The notes beneath the pieces were generated by a model. The model had not been told where the DNA came from. It ran no database searches and worked only from the letters and a program-made list of their open reading frames with translations. From Incurvaria masculella (lineage: Eukaryota > Arthropoda > Insecta > Lepidoptera > Incurvariidae), in NCBI GenBank assembly GCA_946894095.1, contig OX335647.2:17750001-17814000 (forward strand): a stretch of DNA of 64,000 nt, in the 5' to 3' direction. The number at the start of each line of letters is the position of its first letter. Position 1 is the first letter of the stretch. This document shows, piece after piece, positions 44,352 to 54,657 of this stretch. Both the position numbers and the translations under genes were made by a program.

Positions 44352-44577
44352 CCATGGTAAGTTAACTCGCCGGGTGAATAGCAGGTAAAGAGACAATAGA
44401 GTAATTAAGCTGACGTAAGTTATATTTGGTACCTAGCTAACTGTGATACGACGTGTTATTAGACCTAGGGAACTGAAATTAAACAGTTGGCATGGTACGA
44501 AATGCAACGAAACCTCAGATTTAATTACTCTCTTGCCTGTTCACCTGATATTCACCAGGCGAGGAATTGACCATAGA
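44352..44577. mobile_element. Inverted-repeat MITE, ~226 bp
   Basis: Ends of about 58 bp are inverted with mismatches. The left reads CCATGGTAAGTTAACTCGCC, GGGTGAATAGCAGG and AGAGTAATTAA. The right reads TTAATTACTCTCTTGCCTG, CACCTGATATTCACC and AGGCGAGGAATTGACC. Non-coding. Superfamily unknown. Confidence 0.65.
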
Positions 44578-45566
44578 AAGTCCCAGATCTACATTCTACA
44601 TACCTACTTTATATTATAAAATTATTGGTATTCTTTAAAGCAGACTTTTCATATATTCTCATCCTCTGATGCACATGTCATCGTTTAATTTCATTATTCA
44701 TTTGAGTCTTCATTTCATGAAAAAAATGTAACAACTCATCCAGGAAGTACACGCAAATAAACTTCGGTCAATGTATACTGGGTAAAATTACAGAGAAAAA
44801 AGAATTTGTATGAAGATTTTCTTTTAGCTTTCATTTGATTCGGTTTTTATTTTTTTACAAAAAAACAAAAAAGGGCAAATACAGATATTTGTTGCCTGCC
44901 ATTCGATATTAAATATCAATCAAATTGGAACAGTGGTTTTAAAATGATGAGTAAACTACGTTTGTATGGGGAGCTCACATTGCTTACGGGTCATTCTTAA
45001 ATATCATCTCCGCTTTCCTTGCATTCCGAATAATCAAGTCACACGTCGTCGGTGCCGTCGCATTAAGATTGGCAGTGTTGAACGGGTCTGACCTTGACAT
45101 GACCTCCGACGCGGTCACACTTAAGCATTGTTCCGGTCACGTTCCGCATCGCCTCCGCGTCCGCGTCGGTGCAGCCGCGGAGAAATGCCCCCCTGTCTCC
45201 TCCGCGCCGCCTCCGCCGCGCCGGGTGCTGGGCTCGCCTTTCACATCGCACGCGCGCGGCTGCCGACGCGACGCACCTGCGAGCTGCACCCGCACCGCAA
45301 TATAATCGTCGCAAGCAATAAAAACTGCATTCGTGTAAACAGTGGTCTTGCTATGGATTATTATGTATTCTCTGCTTAAGAATCATGCAGAATATTGTTG
45401 GCATCAAGCTCGATGTAGATCTGTAAAGTACGTTGGTGAAGATGCTTGCAGCTTTCGTTCGTCCCACTTGCCAACAACCTGTGCATATAATGAGGACGAC
45501 TAAGCCAGGCTGCGGCCGGAAGTGCGCAAAATATAAATCATGTTCTTGCTTTTCTGTAGGTAACTT
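44578..45566. other. No gene assigned; CpG-rich patch
   Basis: 45060-45300 is GC-rich (GCCGCCTCCGCCGCGCCGGG) with open frames on both strands. No domain, splice site pair or promoter is convincing. The rest is AT-rich. Confidence 0.4.
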
Positions 45567-45973
45567 TATCTTAGACATAGATGGCTAATACCATACCCAC
45601 CATCATGATGTTAGCCCAACACATCGCATTCCCAAAGGAATAAGGTGCCATGCCAGGACCTTCCCTTTATGAGCACGGCTACATTGAACTGGATGGAAAA
45701 CATAGACAAATTTTCATTGCCATTTTGGCAATATTTTCACCCAGTGCGATGGTACCAACATAGGCGGGCTTAACCCTACCACCTAGTAGGGAAAGGGGAC
45801 CCTCGATTTTACATGGATTTCTAACCATGAAACAGTTAGCATTCATAATGCATTTATCCAGCTCAGAAAAGCAAAAAAGTGGTGTATAAACGGGGCGCGG
45901 ATTTGATTGAACCCATGACCTCGAGCATAGCAGGCAAGTCAACGCGCTTTCAGCATGTGTGTTCCGCCTATGC
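45567..45973 (-). mobile_element. SINE, near full length, reverse orientation
   Basis: From AGACATAGATGGCTAATACC through GTGCCATGCCAGGACC, TGAGCACGGCTACATTGAAC and CACCTAGTAGGGAAAGG to the head. The head (GATTGAACCCATGACCTCG, then GGCAAGTCAACGCGC) differs from the main subfamily, a third head variant. Confidence 0.85.
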
Positions 45974-46669
45974 CACAATGCAATGTTCAGGGTAAAATTA
46001 ATATGCAGCTAGACGTTGCATAATAAGGCAATGTAATTTCGAAAAAAACTTAGGAACGATTTTTCAATCCTCATATATTACTTATCGGACTGATAGTACA
46101 AATTCACGTTGGTCAAAAGACGGAAAGCCTGAGAATTATATGTATCACAATTATCTGACTATAATTTTACTAATAAACATATGTACTTACTATTTTGGAT
46201 GAATAAGCAGAAGCGTAAATAAATTCGTCGAATAGTTATCTGGCTGTTTATCAGGCTATTGAAAAATCTGCACTGATAAATTACCAGATACATTTTGAAT
46301 CCCAAAGCTGCACTTATATCGTTGCTCAGCACTTTGCCAAGTATGTCGCAACTTATAATTAATACTGCGCAGGTTAGGAACACCTCCTACTTATTCTGGC
46401 CTTACCTTTTTGACAGCATCATAAAACCTTAAACTGAATTTTGTCTGCTTCACCACTAATCGCTTTTTATTCCAAAATACGTTAATTCAAGAAAATTGCA
46501 ATGTTAGCACTTTCTATGCCATTGCGCTTTTTCAATATCACAAAAACTTGTTAGAAAGTGTTGGGCAAAACGCGCAACCGCAAAAGCCGCACGGCTGAAC
46601 AGAAAATCGCCAATTGCGTATTAGGCCAATGAATGAAGCTAAAATTTGGGGCTTACCAAAGCACTAAAT
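45974..46669. other. No gene seen
   Basis: Unassigned AT-rich sequence up to the left end of element 2. Confidence 0.5.
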
Positions 46670-47242
46670 CGTCCGTCCATGAAATCTTCAGAATGTGTAC
46701 AAATACAGGTTTTAAAAATGAATGACTCAGAATCTAACATTTTTTTTTCCCGGAACTTAGGTATTTTGGCCAAAAACACAAAATATGCGGTATCATTTGC
46801 TGCAAAAATGGCCCGCCAAATTTCTTTTCAATGTCTAATAAAATGGGTTAATAGGTATATATGTGTTCAGGAATCCAACAATTTTTTTACACAAAAGCGA
46901 GTTTTTTTTAAAAAATACACAGTTTTCGCTCTCATAAACTCGGCAGAATTGGGCAGCCCAATCTGTCGTCACACATTTGTTTTTAATTCTTATCAGATCG
47001 ATAATTTCAACGAATCCAACAAATTTGTTACTGGCAACACATATATTTTGCTAATGGCCAAATAAAGTAAACGGCATAATTTGCCCGCCCATTTTTTAAA
47101 TTATAATGATAATAAATGATATAGACGAACATACTTTTAACAGAATCCAACAAAAAATTTACATGCCAGTCAGTTTTGCAGCGTATAACGTAACATTGAA
47201 TTTCGCGCTAAAATAGCTTGGCGAAAGCGGGTGGTAGGCGGC
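46670..47242 (+). repeat. Left arm of element 2 with four ~140 bp repeats
   Basis: GAATCTAACA or GAATCCAACA occurs at about 46730, 46871, 47012 and 47142 (spacing about 141, 141, 130). Each unit also carries a GGCCCGCC-like word about 70-80 bp later (GGCCCGCCAAATTT, GGGCAGCCCAATC, TTGCCCGCCCATTTT), so the units are true diverged tandem repeats. The GC-rich block follows at 47220-47290. Confidence 0.65.
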
Positions 47243-47329
47243 GCGGTGCGGAGGCAGTGCGGCGCGGTGGCGTGGGAACGGTGGCGGCGGTAAGAAAGGG
47301 TTTAGCCTGTTTTAGCGATACCGATTACG

Positions 47330-47353
47330 AAGTAATTATTAGTATTATCTTTG
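47330..47353 (+). repeat. 24 bp perfect direct repeat, copy 1
   Basis: It starts AAGTAATTATTAGTATTATC and ends in TTTG. The identical sequence is at 52671-52694 in the same orientation. The pair brackets the inner part of element 2. Confidence 0.85.
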
Positions 47354-47663
47354 GTGATACTTATGTATAGTTCGTTTTCATGCGTAGTACCTGCATAATA
47401 GACAAGAGTTTATAACTGTGATGTGAAATTTAAATTAATTAATTCGCCAATTTGATAAAGGTATTATTCTTTTGTAATTGCTAGTGATCGTCGAATATAC
47501 ACATGTAAATGAGGAAAATACTTTGGTAAAGGTTGAATACAATTTGAGTTATTTTATTTTTATGCAAGATGATTCCGCGAAGATAAATCACTGAAATTAG
47601 ATAAACTACATATTTATAATTCACAAATTGATTCACGGTGGATTATACATACATTCATGAATA

Positions 47664-47687
47664 AAGAACGTGATATATCACGTTCTT
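47664..47687. repeat. 24 bp perfect palindrome
   Basis: AAGAACGTGATA followed directly by its exact reverse complement TATCACGTTCTT. No spacer and no visible gene nearby. It could be a dimeric protein site or chance in repeat-rich DNA. Confidence 0.8.
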
Positions 47688-48440
47688 GGATTCAGTGCCG
47701 CACTAGCTTAGTACGAAAAAGTATATTTACTTATTGAATTATGTTGTGCCTTGGGCGTCAGGGCAAATAGGAGCCGAAAGCGCTAGACCCGAGCACGCCT
47801 GTGAAATACCCCGCAATTCGCTTGCACCGGTCATATAATACTGACCATACATTTAAAAGTAAGGAAAATTTACTGTTTCGAGCGTATTCAAATGCGAATA
47901 TCTAGTTAATTACTCATCAGATTTTAGTGAAGTTTCATCAATTCAAATAACACGTTGAAGACTCCATAAGCATAAAAAAAGATCGTCGGTGTATAAAGTA
48001 CCGGTGAAAATGTCTCAAAACATTTTTTTAAATTTTAAATGTATGAAAATATATATACCGTCCATCTTTTTTGTTTATGGAGTCTCTGACGTGCTATCTT
48101 TAATGGTGAAAATCTCATTTAAATCTGACCGTTAATTTCCGAGATATTCGCATGTGAATACTGTCGAAACAGTAAATTTTCCATACATTAAAAACTTAAA
48201 ACAATTTTTGAAAGGCGTTTTCACAGGTCTAAAAAAAATATGAAAAATGTGGTCTATATCGAAAATAGAAAACGTTAGATTGGTACAAATGCCTTTAACA
48301 ATGTTTTAAATGTAAAGGTATTGAAAATTTACTGTTTTGAGTGCATTCAAATGCGAATATCTCGTAAATTAGTCGTCAGATTTTAATAAAGTTTTCATCA
48401 TTTTAAATAACACGTCAACGACTCCATGAGCATGAAAAAC

Positions 48441-49058
48441 CGGCCATGTGCGAGTCTGACTCGCACACGAAGGGTTCCGTACCCTCGTACAAGACATAAC
48501 ACAAAAAAGTTTTGTGTGTAATTTTGACTATTTTTTTATTCCATATTTTTTGCTTATGGAGTATTTGACGTGCTATCTCTCATGGGGAAAACCTCATTTA
48601 AATCTGTATATACGGTACATACATTTGCATCGGTATAAATGCCTCTTTCTTTAAAATTCCTTCAAAAAATTTTGAAAATTTTTAATGTGTTTTTTGTTTG
48701 CTCAAGGCGTCTTCAACCTGTTATTTTGAATGGTGTAAACTTTATTTAAATCTGATCATTAATTTCTGAGATATTCGCATGTGAATACTGTCGAAACAGT
48801 ACATTTTCAATACATTTAAAACTTAAAACAATTTTTAAAAGGCGTTTTCACCGGTCTAAAGAAAATGTGTTCTATTACGAAAATAGAAAACGTTGGATCG
48901 GTACAAATGGCTTTAACAATGTTTTAAATGTAAAGGTATTGAAAATTTACTGTTTTGAGCGCATTCGAAGGCGAATATCTCGTAAATTAGTCGTCAGATT
49001 TTAATACAGTTTTGATCATTTAAAATAACACGTGAACGACTCCATGAGCATGAAAAAC
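48441..49058 (+). repeat. Array unit 1, type A (618 bp)
   Basis: Type A markers: AATTCCTTCAAAAA; AATGTGTTTTTTGTTTGCTC without the extra ATACCGTTGATC segment; CAACCTGTTATTTTG; GAAAATAGAAAACG; and GGTACAAATG. It starts with a truncated ACGG-repeat head including GGGTTCCGTACC. Confidence 0.8.
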
Positions 49059-49704
49059 CGGCCATGTGCGAGTCTGACTCGCACACGAAGGGTTCCGTAC
49101 CGTCGAACAAGACATAACACAAACAAGTTTTGCATGTAATCTTAACTATTTTTTAATTCCATATGTTTTTCTTATGGAGTCTTTGACGTGCTATCTCTAA
49201 TGGTGAAAACGTCATTTAAATCTGTAAATACGGTACATACATTTGCATCAGTATAAATGCCTCTTTCTTTAAAATTCGTTTAAAAACCTTTGAAAATTTT
49301 AAATGTGTGAAAATATAAATACCGTTGATCTTTGTTTACTCATGGAGTCTTCAACCTATTACTTTGAATGGTGAAAACTTTATTTAAATCTGACCATTAA
49401 TATCTGAGATATTCGCATGTGAATATTGTCGAAACAGTACATTTTCCATACATTTAAAATTTGAAACAATTTTTGAAATGCATTTTCACCGATCTATAAA
49501 AACATGAAAAATGTGTTCTATATCGAATATAGATAACGTTGGATCGGTGAAAGTGCCCTTAACAATGTTTTAAATTTAAAAGTATTGAAAATTTACTGTT
49601 TTGAGCGCATTCGAATGCGAATATCTCGTAAATTAGTCGTCAGATTTTAATACAGTTTTGATCATTTAAAATAACACGTGAACGACTCCATGAGCATGAA
49701 AAAC
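49059..49704 (+). repeat. Array unit 2, type B (646 bp)
   Basis: Type B markers: AATTCGTTTAAAAACC; the extra GAAAATATAAATACCGTTG; CAACCTATTACTTTG; ATATAGATAACG; and GGTGAAAGTG. The extra segment accounts for most of the greater length. Confidence 0.8.
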
Positions 49705-50330
49705 CGGCCATGTGCGAGTCTGACTCGCACACGAGGGGTTCCGTACCGTCATACAAGACATAACACAAAAGAGTGTTGTATGTAATTTTGACTATTTTTA
49801 ATTCCATATTTTTTGCTTATGGAGTCTTTGACGTGCTATCTCTAATGGTGAAAACCTCATTGAAATCAGTATATACGGTACACACATTTGTATCGGTATA
49901 AATACCTCTTTCTTTAAAATTCCTTCAAAAATTTTTGAAAATTTTAAATATGTTATTTGTTTGCTCATGGCGTCTTCAACCTGTTATTTTGAATGGTGAA
50001 AACTTTATTTTAATCTGACCATTAATTTCCGAGATATTCGCATGTGAATAATGTCGAAACAGTACATTTTCAATACATTTAAAACTTAAAACAATTTTTG
50101 AAAGGCGTTTTCACAGGTCTAAAAAAAACATGAAAAATGTGTTCTATATCGAAAATAGAAAACGTGAGATTGGTACAAATGCCTTTAACAATGTTTTAAA
50201 TGTTAAGGTATTGAAAATGTACTGTTTTGAGCTTATTCAAATGCGAATATATCATAAATTAGTCGTCAGATTTTAATGAAGTTTTCATCATTTTAAATAA
50301 CACTTCAACGACTCCATGAGCATGAAAAAC
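49705..50330 (+). repeat. Array unit 3, type A (626 bp)
   Basis: It carries the type A markers: AATTCCTTCAAAAA, AATATGTTATTTGTTTGCTC, CAACCTGTTATTTTG, GAAAATAGAAAACG and GGTACAAATG. Confidence 0.8.
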
Positions 50331-50977
50331 CGGCCATGTGCGAGTCTGACTCGCACACGAAGGGTTCCGTACCGTCTTACAAGGCATAACACAAAAAAGT
50401 TTTGTACGTAATTTTGACAATTTTTTAATTCCATAATTTTTGCTTATGGAGTATTTGACGTGCTATCTCTAATGGGGAAAACCTTATTCTAATCTGTATA
50501 TACGGTACATACATTTGCATCGGTATAAATGCCTCTTTCTTTAAAATTCGTTTAAAAACCTTTGAAAATTTTAAATGTGTGAAAATATAAATACCGTTGA
50601 TCTTTGTTTGCTCATGGAGTCTTCAACCTATTACTTTGAATGGTGAAAACTTTATTAAAATCTGACTATTAATTTCCGAGATATTCGAATGTGAATACTG
50701 TCGAAACAGTACATTTTCCATACATTTAAAACTTAAAACAATTTTAAAGAGGCTTGTTCACCGGTCTGATAAAAACATGAAAAATGTGTTCTATATCAAA
50801 AATAGATAACGATGGATCGGTGAAAATTCCTTTAACAATGTTTTAAATATAAAGGTATTGAAAATTTACTGTTTTGAGCGTATTAAAATGCGAATATCTC
50901 GTAAATTAGTCGTCAGATTTTAATGAAGTTTTCATCATTCAAAATAACACGTCAACGACTCCATGGGCATGAAAAAC
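50331..50977 (+). repeat. Array unit 4, type B (647 bp)
   Basis: It carries the type B markers: AATTCGTTTAAAAACC, GAAAATATAAATACCGTTG, CAACCTATTACTTTG, AAATAGATAACG and GGTGAAAATT. Confidence 0.8.
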
Positions 50978-51715
50978 CGGCCATGTGCGAGTCTGACTCG
51001 CACACGAAGGGTTCCGTACCATCGTACAAGATATAACACAAAAAAGTTTTGTATGTAATTTTCATAATTTTTGGTTCCATATTTTTTGCTAATGGAGTCT
51101 TTGCCGAGCTATCTCTAATGGTGAAAACCTCATTTAAATCTGTGTATACGGTATAAACATTTGTATCGGTATAAATGCCTCTTTCTTTAAAATTCCTTTA
51201 AAAAAATTTGAAAATTTGAAATGTGTGAAAATATGAATACCGTTCATCTTTGTTTGCTAATGGAGTCTTCAACCTGTTATTTTAAATGATGAAACTTAAT
51301 TAAAATCTGACGACTCATTTACGAGATATTCGCATTTGAATACACTCAAAACAGTAAATTTTCCATACTTTTAAATTTAAAACATTGTTTAAGGCATTTT
51401 CACCTATTGAACGTTGCCTATTTTCGATATTGAACATATTTTTTATGTTTTTTTTTAAATCGGTAAAAATTCCTTTTAATTATATTTTTGAAATTTTACT
51501 GTACAATTTTGACAGTATTGACATGCGAATATATCGGAAATTAATGGTCAGATTGAAATGAGGTTTTCACCATTAAAGATAGCAAGTCAAAGACTCCATA
51601 AGGGAAAAAAGATGGACGGTATTTTTATTTCCATACATTTAAAATTTAAAACATTGTTAAGACGCATTTTCACCGATACTTTATACACCCACGATCTTTT
51701 TCATGCTAATGGAGT
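50978..51715 (+). repeat. Array unit 5, mixed type, then inverted end
   Basis: It mixes A (CCTTTAAAAA, CAACCTGTTATTTT) and B (GAAAATATGAATACCGTTC) markers. After about 51300 the orientation of the unit's right half is reversed (CATTTGAATACACTCAAAAC), closing the array as an inverted end. Confidence 0.65.
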
Positions 51716-51870
51716 GAATATACTGAAAAGTTGAATACATTATCAATTTTCTCTAGCCACATAAAAGTCAATATGAAGGAAACATAAAATGCACTTATTT
51801 TTTTTAATTCAAAGAAAATTCCGGTGGGTATAACATCTTATTTACTTTTTTAATCATATAACAACATATT

Positions 51871-52216
51871 AAAAACCGGCCAAGTGCGAGTCGGACTCGC
51901 AAACGAAGGGTTCCGTACCATCGTAGAAAAAAAAACCAAAAAATCACGTTTTTTCTATGGGAGCCCCCTTTAATTTTAATTATTTTTTAATCTTACCTAT
52001 TTGTTGTTATAGCGGCAAAATAAATACACACTCTGTGAAAATTTCAGCTGTCTACCTGTTACGGTTACTGAGATACAGCCCTGTGACAGACAGACAGACG
52101 GACGGACGGATTGACGGACTGACGGACGGACGGACGGACGGACGGACGGACGGACGGACAGCGGAGGCTTAGTAATAGGGTTCCGTTTTCACCCTTTGGG
52201 TACGGAACCCTAAAAA
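51871..52216 (+). repeat. ACGG-microsatellite dispersed repeat
   Basis: A full copy from AAAAACCGGCCAAGTGCGAG to GGTACGGAACCCTAAAAA, with an imperfect ACGG run (interrupted by ATTG and ACTG) of about 60 bp. Confidence 0.9.
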
Positions 52217-52229
52217 GTAATAAATAAAT

Positions 52230-52382
52230 AAAATACATCCATACTCTGTGAAAATTTCACCTTCCTACTTATTACGGTTCATAAGATAGAGCCCTGTGAC
52301 AGACGGACGGATGGACGGACGGAGAGCGGAGGTTTAGTAATAGGGTTCCGTTGGCATCCTTTGGGTACGGAACCCTAAAAAA
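52230..52382 (+). repeat. ACGG repeat, 3' part only, in tandem with the previous copy
   Basis: It starts at AAAATACATCCATACTCTG, continues TTACGGTTCATAAGATAGAG and a short ACGG run, and ends GGTACGGAACCCTAAAAA. It is directly adjacent to and in the same orientation as the full copy, but more like the GGCACC-type subfamily (GTTGGCATCC). Confidence 0.85.
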
Positions 52383-52385
52383 GTA

Positions 52386-52501
52386 GTATTCAGAGTGGGC
52401 GGTCTAACTTGACGACCCGGTTTATGTCCGTCCTATGTATTATTTTGCATGGTTAGTCCAGTGATAATCCGTATAAAATGATTACAGTTCACTCTGAATA
52501 C
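52386..52501. mobile_element. Small TIR element, 116 bp
   Basis: Perfect 11 bp ends GTATTCAGAGT and ACTCTGAATAC. The interior begins GGGCGGTCTAACTTGACG. The left end of a related copy is at 62026 (TTATTCAGAGTGGGCGGACT). Non-coding. Confidence 0.65.
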
Positions 52502-52670
52502 AACTGCTAGAATCTACGAGTCGAGCCGGTTATAAAGATGTGTCACTTGTCATAGAAAACTTACACGAGTTATGCACGTACATGACCAATTTATTTACCA
52601 AAATCATCCGAAATGCTCGCCAACTCCCAACTACGCGCTCGCTTTAGGTACATTCGATTATGCACCACCA

Positions 52671-52694
52671 AAGTAATTATTAGTATTATCTTTG
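52671..52694 (+). repeat. 24 bp perfect direct repeat, copy 2
   Basis: Identical to 47330-47353. It is followed by CCACCACACTCC, while copy 1 is followed by GTGATACTT. Confidence 0.85.
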
Positions 52695-52835
52695 CCACCA
52701 CACTCCAAAGCCCCGCGCCTCGAGCGTTTCGTTGCCTCGAGCAAAGGTCGGCGCACACGCACACTTACGCAATCACACATATTGAAACACGTGCCTCAGC
52801 CGCCGCTGCCGTCCCGCTTCGGCCTGCCTCAGCCT

Positions 52836-53405
52836 ACCACCCGCGCTCATCTTGCCGTTTCAGCGCGAAATTCAAAGTTGCGTTAAACGCTGCAAAACTG
52901 ACGGTCGTGTAACTTTTTTGTTGGATTCTGTTAAAAGTATCTTCGATTATATCTTTTATTGTCATTATATTTCAAAAAGTGCGCGGGCCAATTATGCTGT
53001 TCACTTTATTTGGGCATTTGCAAAATATATGTGTTGCCAGTAACAATTTTGTTGGATTCTTTGAAATTATCGATCTGATTAGAATTAAAAAACAATGTGT
53101 GACGACAGATTGGGCTGGCCAATTTTGCCGATTTTATGAGAGCGAAAACTGTGTATTTTTAAAAAAAAACTCGCTTTTGTGTAAAAAAATTGTTGGATTC
53201 CTGAACACATATATACCTATTAACCCATTTTATTAGACATTGAAAAGAAATTTGGCGGGCCATTTTTGCAGCAAATGATACCGCATATTTTGTGTTTTTG
53301 GCCAAAATACCTAAGTTCCGGGAAAAAAAAATGTTAGATTCTGAGTCATTCATTTTTAAAACCTGTATTTGTACACATTCTGAAGATTTCATGGACGGGC
53401 GAATT
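52836..53405 (-). repeat. Right arm of element 2 with four ~140 bp repeats
   Basis: GTTGGATTC or GTTAGATTC occurs at about 52920, 53051, 53192 and 53332 (spacing 131, 141, 140). The inner side is GC-rich (52690-52860). The arm begins on the inside with GCCTACCACCCGCGC, the reverse of GCGGGTGGTAGGC at the left arm. Confidence 0.65.
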
Positions 53406-54657
53406 CATGCATGTCTCAAATGCCCCATTCAACGGAGTATATTCGCTCGGCCACTCATTGCGGACGTTTCCTGCGTTTACAAGAAAACACTCGAAAGTTA
53501 ATAAAACTGTTTGTCCAAGAACGTTCCACGCTTATGCGCAGGCGCAGGCGGCCGTGCTTATTCTGCGAGCGGAGATAATGGTGAGCCGTATTGCTGGTAT
53601 TGCACGCGCAAACGCTGGCGCTGCAGTTGGAGATGCTTTGGCCACATTTGCTTTGTGAGCTCGGCTAGCATGACATCGGTGGTGTCCGAACGATCCTACC
53701 GCATCGCTTCTTTCGTTTCTTCTCTCTAACGGGAGACAGAAACAGAAACTAACTTTTTTTTTACTTCAGTAAGAAATTAAGGTTGGCCCGTAGCAGCAGC
53801 AGACAACCATACCCAAATAGACTTTTCCCATGGAAACATAGTTTGGAAATATTTATTTTTATTTTTATTTTATTTGGGAAATCAACAGCTTGTTACATCA
53901 CAAGTTAACATAATACATGAGCTAAAATATGTTGCCAATTACAGATTTGCTCTAATATAAACTAAGTAAAAGTTTAAAACCACTGTTCCAATTCACGTAA
54001 CTTTTTGTATCCAACGTCAGCCAAATGATATCTGGGTTTTCGCGTTTTTTTTTCAAAATATCAAAACAGAGTCAATTGAAACGAAAAAAAAATCTTTATG
54101 CACATTTGTTTTCGTATAGAGTAAATATGAATTTTAAATCTCTTTTTTGCACCTTTGCAACTTCGCCTCTTCACTTCGGAGTTTAGACGTTTTGTTTCAA
54201 AATGGTAAACATCCGCCGCGGGACTCGTACGCTCATTGTGTTTACACGTTGGGTCCGACGACCGTTCCAAGCTTCAATGCACACTGTCTAAAGATTCCTC
54301 GCTGTCGGTCTGTTTGGTTTAGCTCGTAGTTTGCGAACTCCTAAATAAACTCTTCGACTTTGTTTTCAACAAACATGACTCTAAGTGCAATGTTGTCCTT
54401 GAATGTGTCGATGAACATGCCGTCAAGCACCAAGCTTTTTTTATCAGTCGTCTCTGATGTTTTTTTTTGTTGCGCTTGCCTCCATTTGTAATGCCCGCTT
54501 AGCTCTATGTAGAGGCGTTCCGGAAAGTTTTTCTTCAATCTGCGACAGTGTTCACAATTGCTTGTGCGTTCCGTCGTTCGGTCTCATTCGCCCAGTGGGT
54601 CGTGCCGTTACGAAGTAGGTTCACGACTGTTTATCTGCTCGCCTACGTCAGTTCGTG
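53406..54657. other. No gene assigned
   Basis: The frame 53407-53658 is open over a GC-rich patch (GCGCAGGCGCAGGCGGCCG) but shows no recognisable domain. 53755-54550 is AT-rich with poly-T runs. No recognised repeat. Confidence 0.4.

Larger units (their letters stand above)
47848..51715 (+). repeat. Tandem array of palindromic units in A/B alternation
   Basis: Five units begin with CGGCCATGTGCGAGTCTGAC at 48441, 49059, 49705, 50331 and 50978, so the complete ones are 618, 646, 626 and 647 bp. A partial A-like unit precedes them, and a partial, partly inverted stretch follows to 51715. Within each unit the left part (GAGATATTCGCATGTGAATA, CTGTCGAAACAGTAC) is the diverged reverse complement of the right part (TACTGTTTTGAGCGCATTC, GCGAATATCTCGTAAATTAG). 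The outer flanks, GATCGTCGGTGTATAAAG (47983) and CTTTATACACCCACGATC (51678), are also inverted. No coding capacity. Confidence 0.85.
46670..53405. mobile_element. Large inverted-repeat element 2 (unclassified)
   Basis: Arms of about 570 bp (46670-47242 and 52836-53405) are in opposite orientation. The outer 230 bp are almost identical, encoding the same 77-residue chance frame on both sides (for example QVLKMNDSESNIFF). The loop of about 5.6 kb holds a tandem array, ACGG repeats and a small MITE, and no transposase frame. The arm architecture matches element 1 at 215-5372: four phased repeats then a GC-rich block. The outer ends share ATTTCATG and GGACGGGC words with element 1. Confidence 0.7.

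Noticed and set aside
46646..47065. 139-codon frame whose middle part is repeated at 53159-53392, suggesting a conserved protein.
   Set aside because: The repeated peptide simply reflects nearly identical inverted arms. The frame spans several units of a non-coding tandem repeat.
48437..51030. Regularly spaced repeats as a CRISPR-like array.
   Set aside because: Units are over 600 bp, the sequence between the repeated heads is itself repeated, and the organism is eukaryotic.
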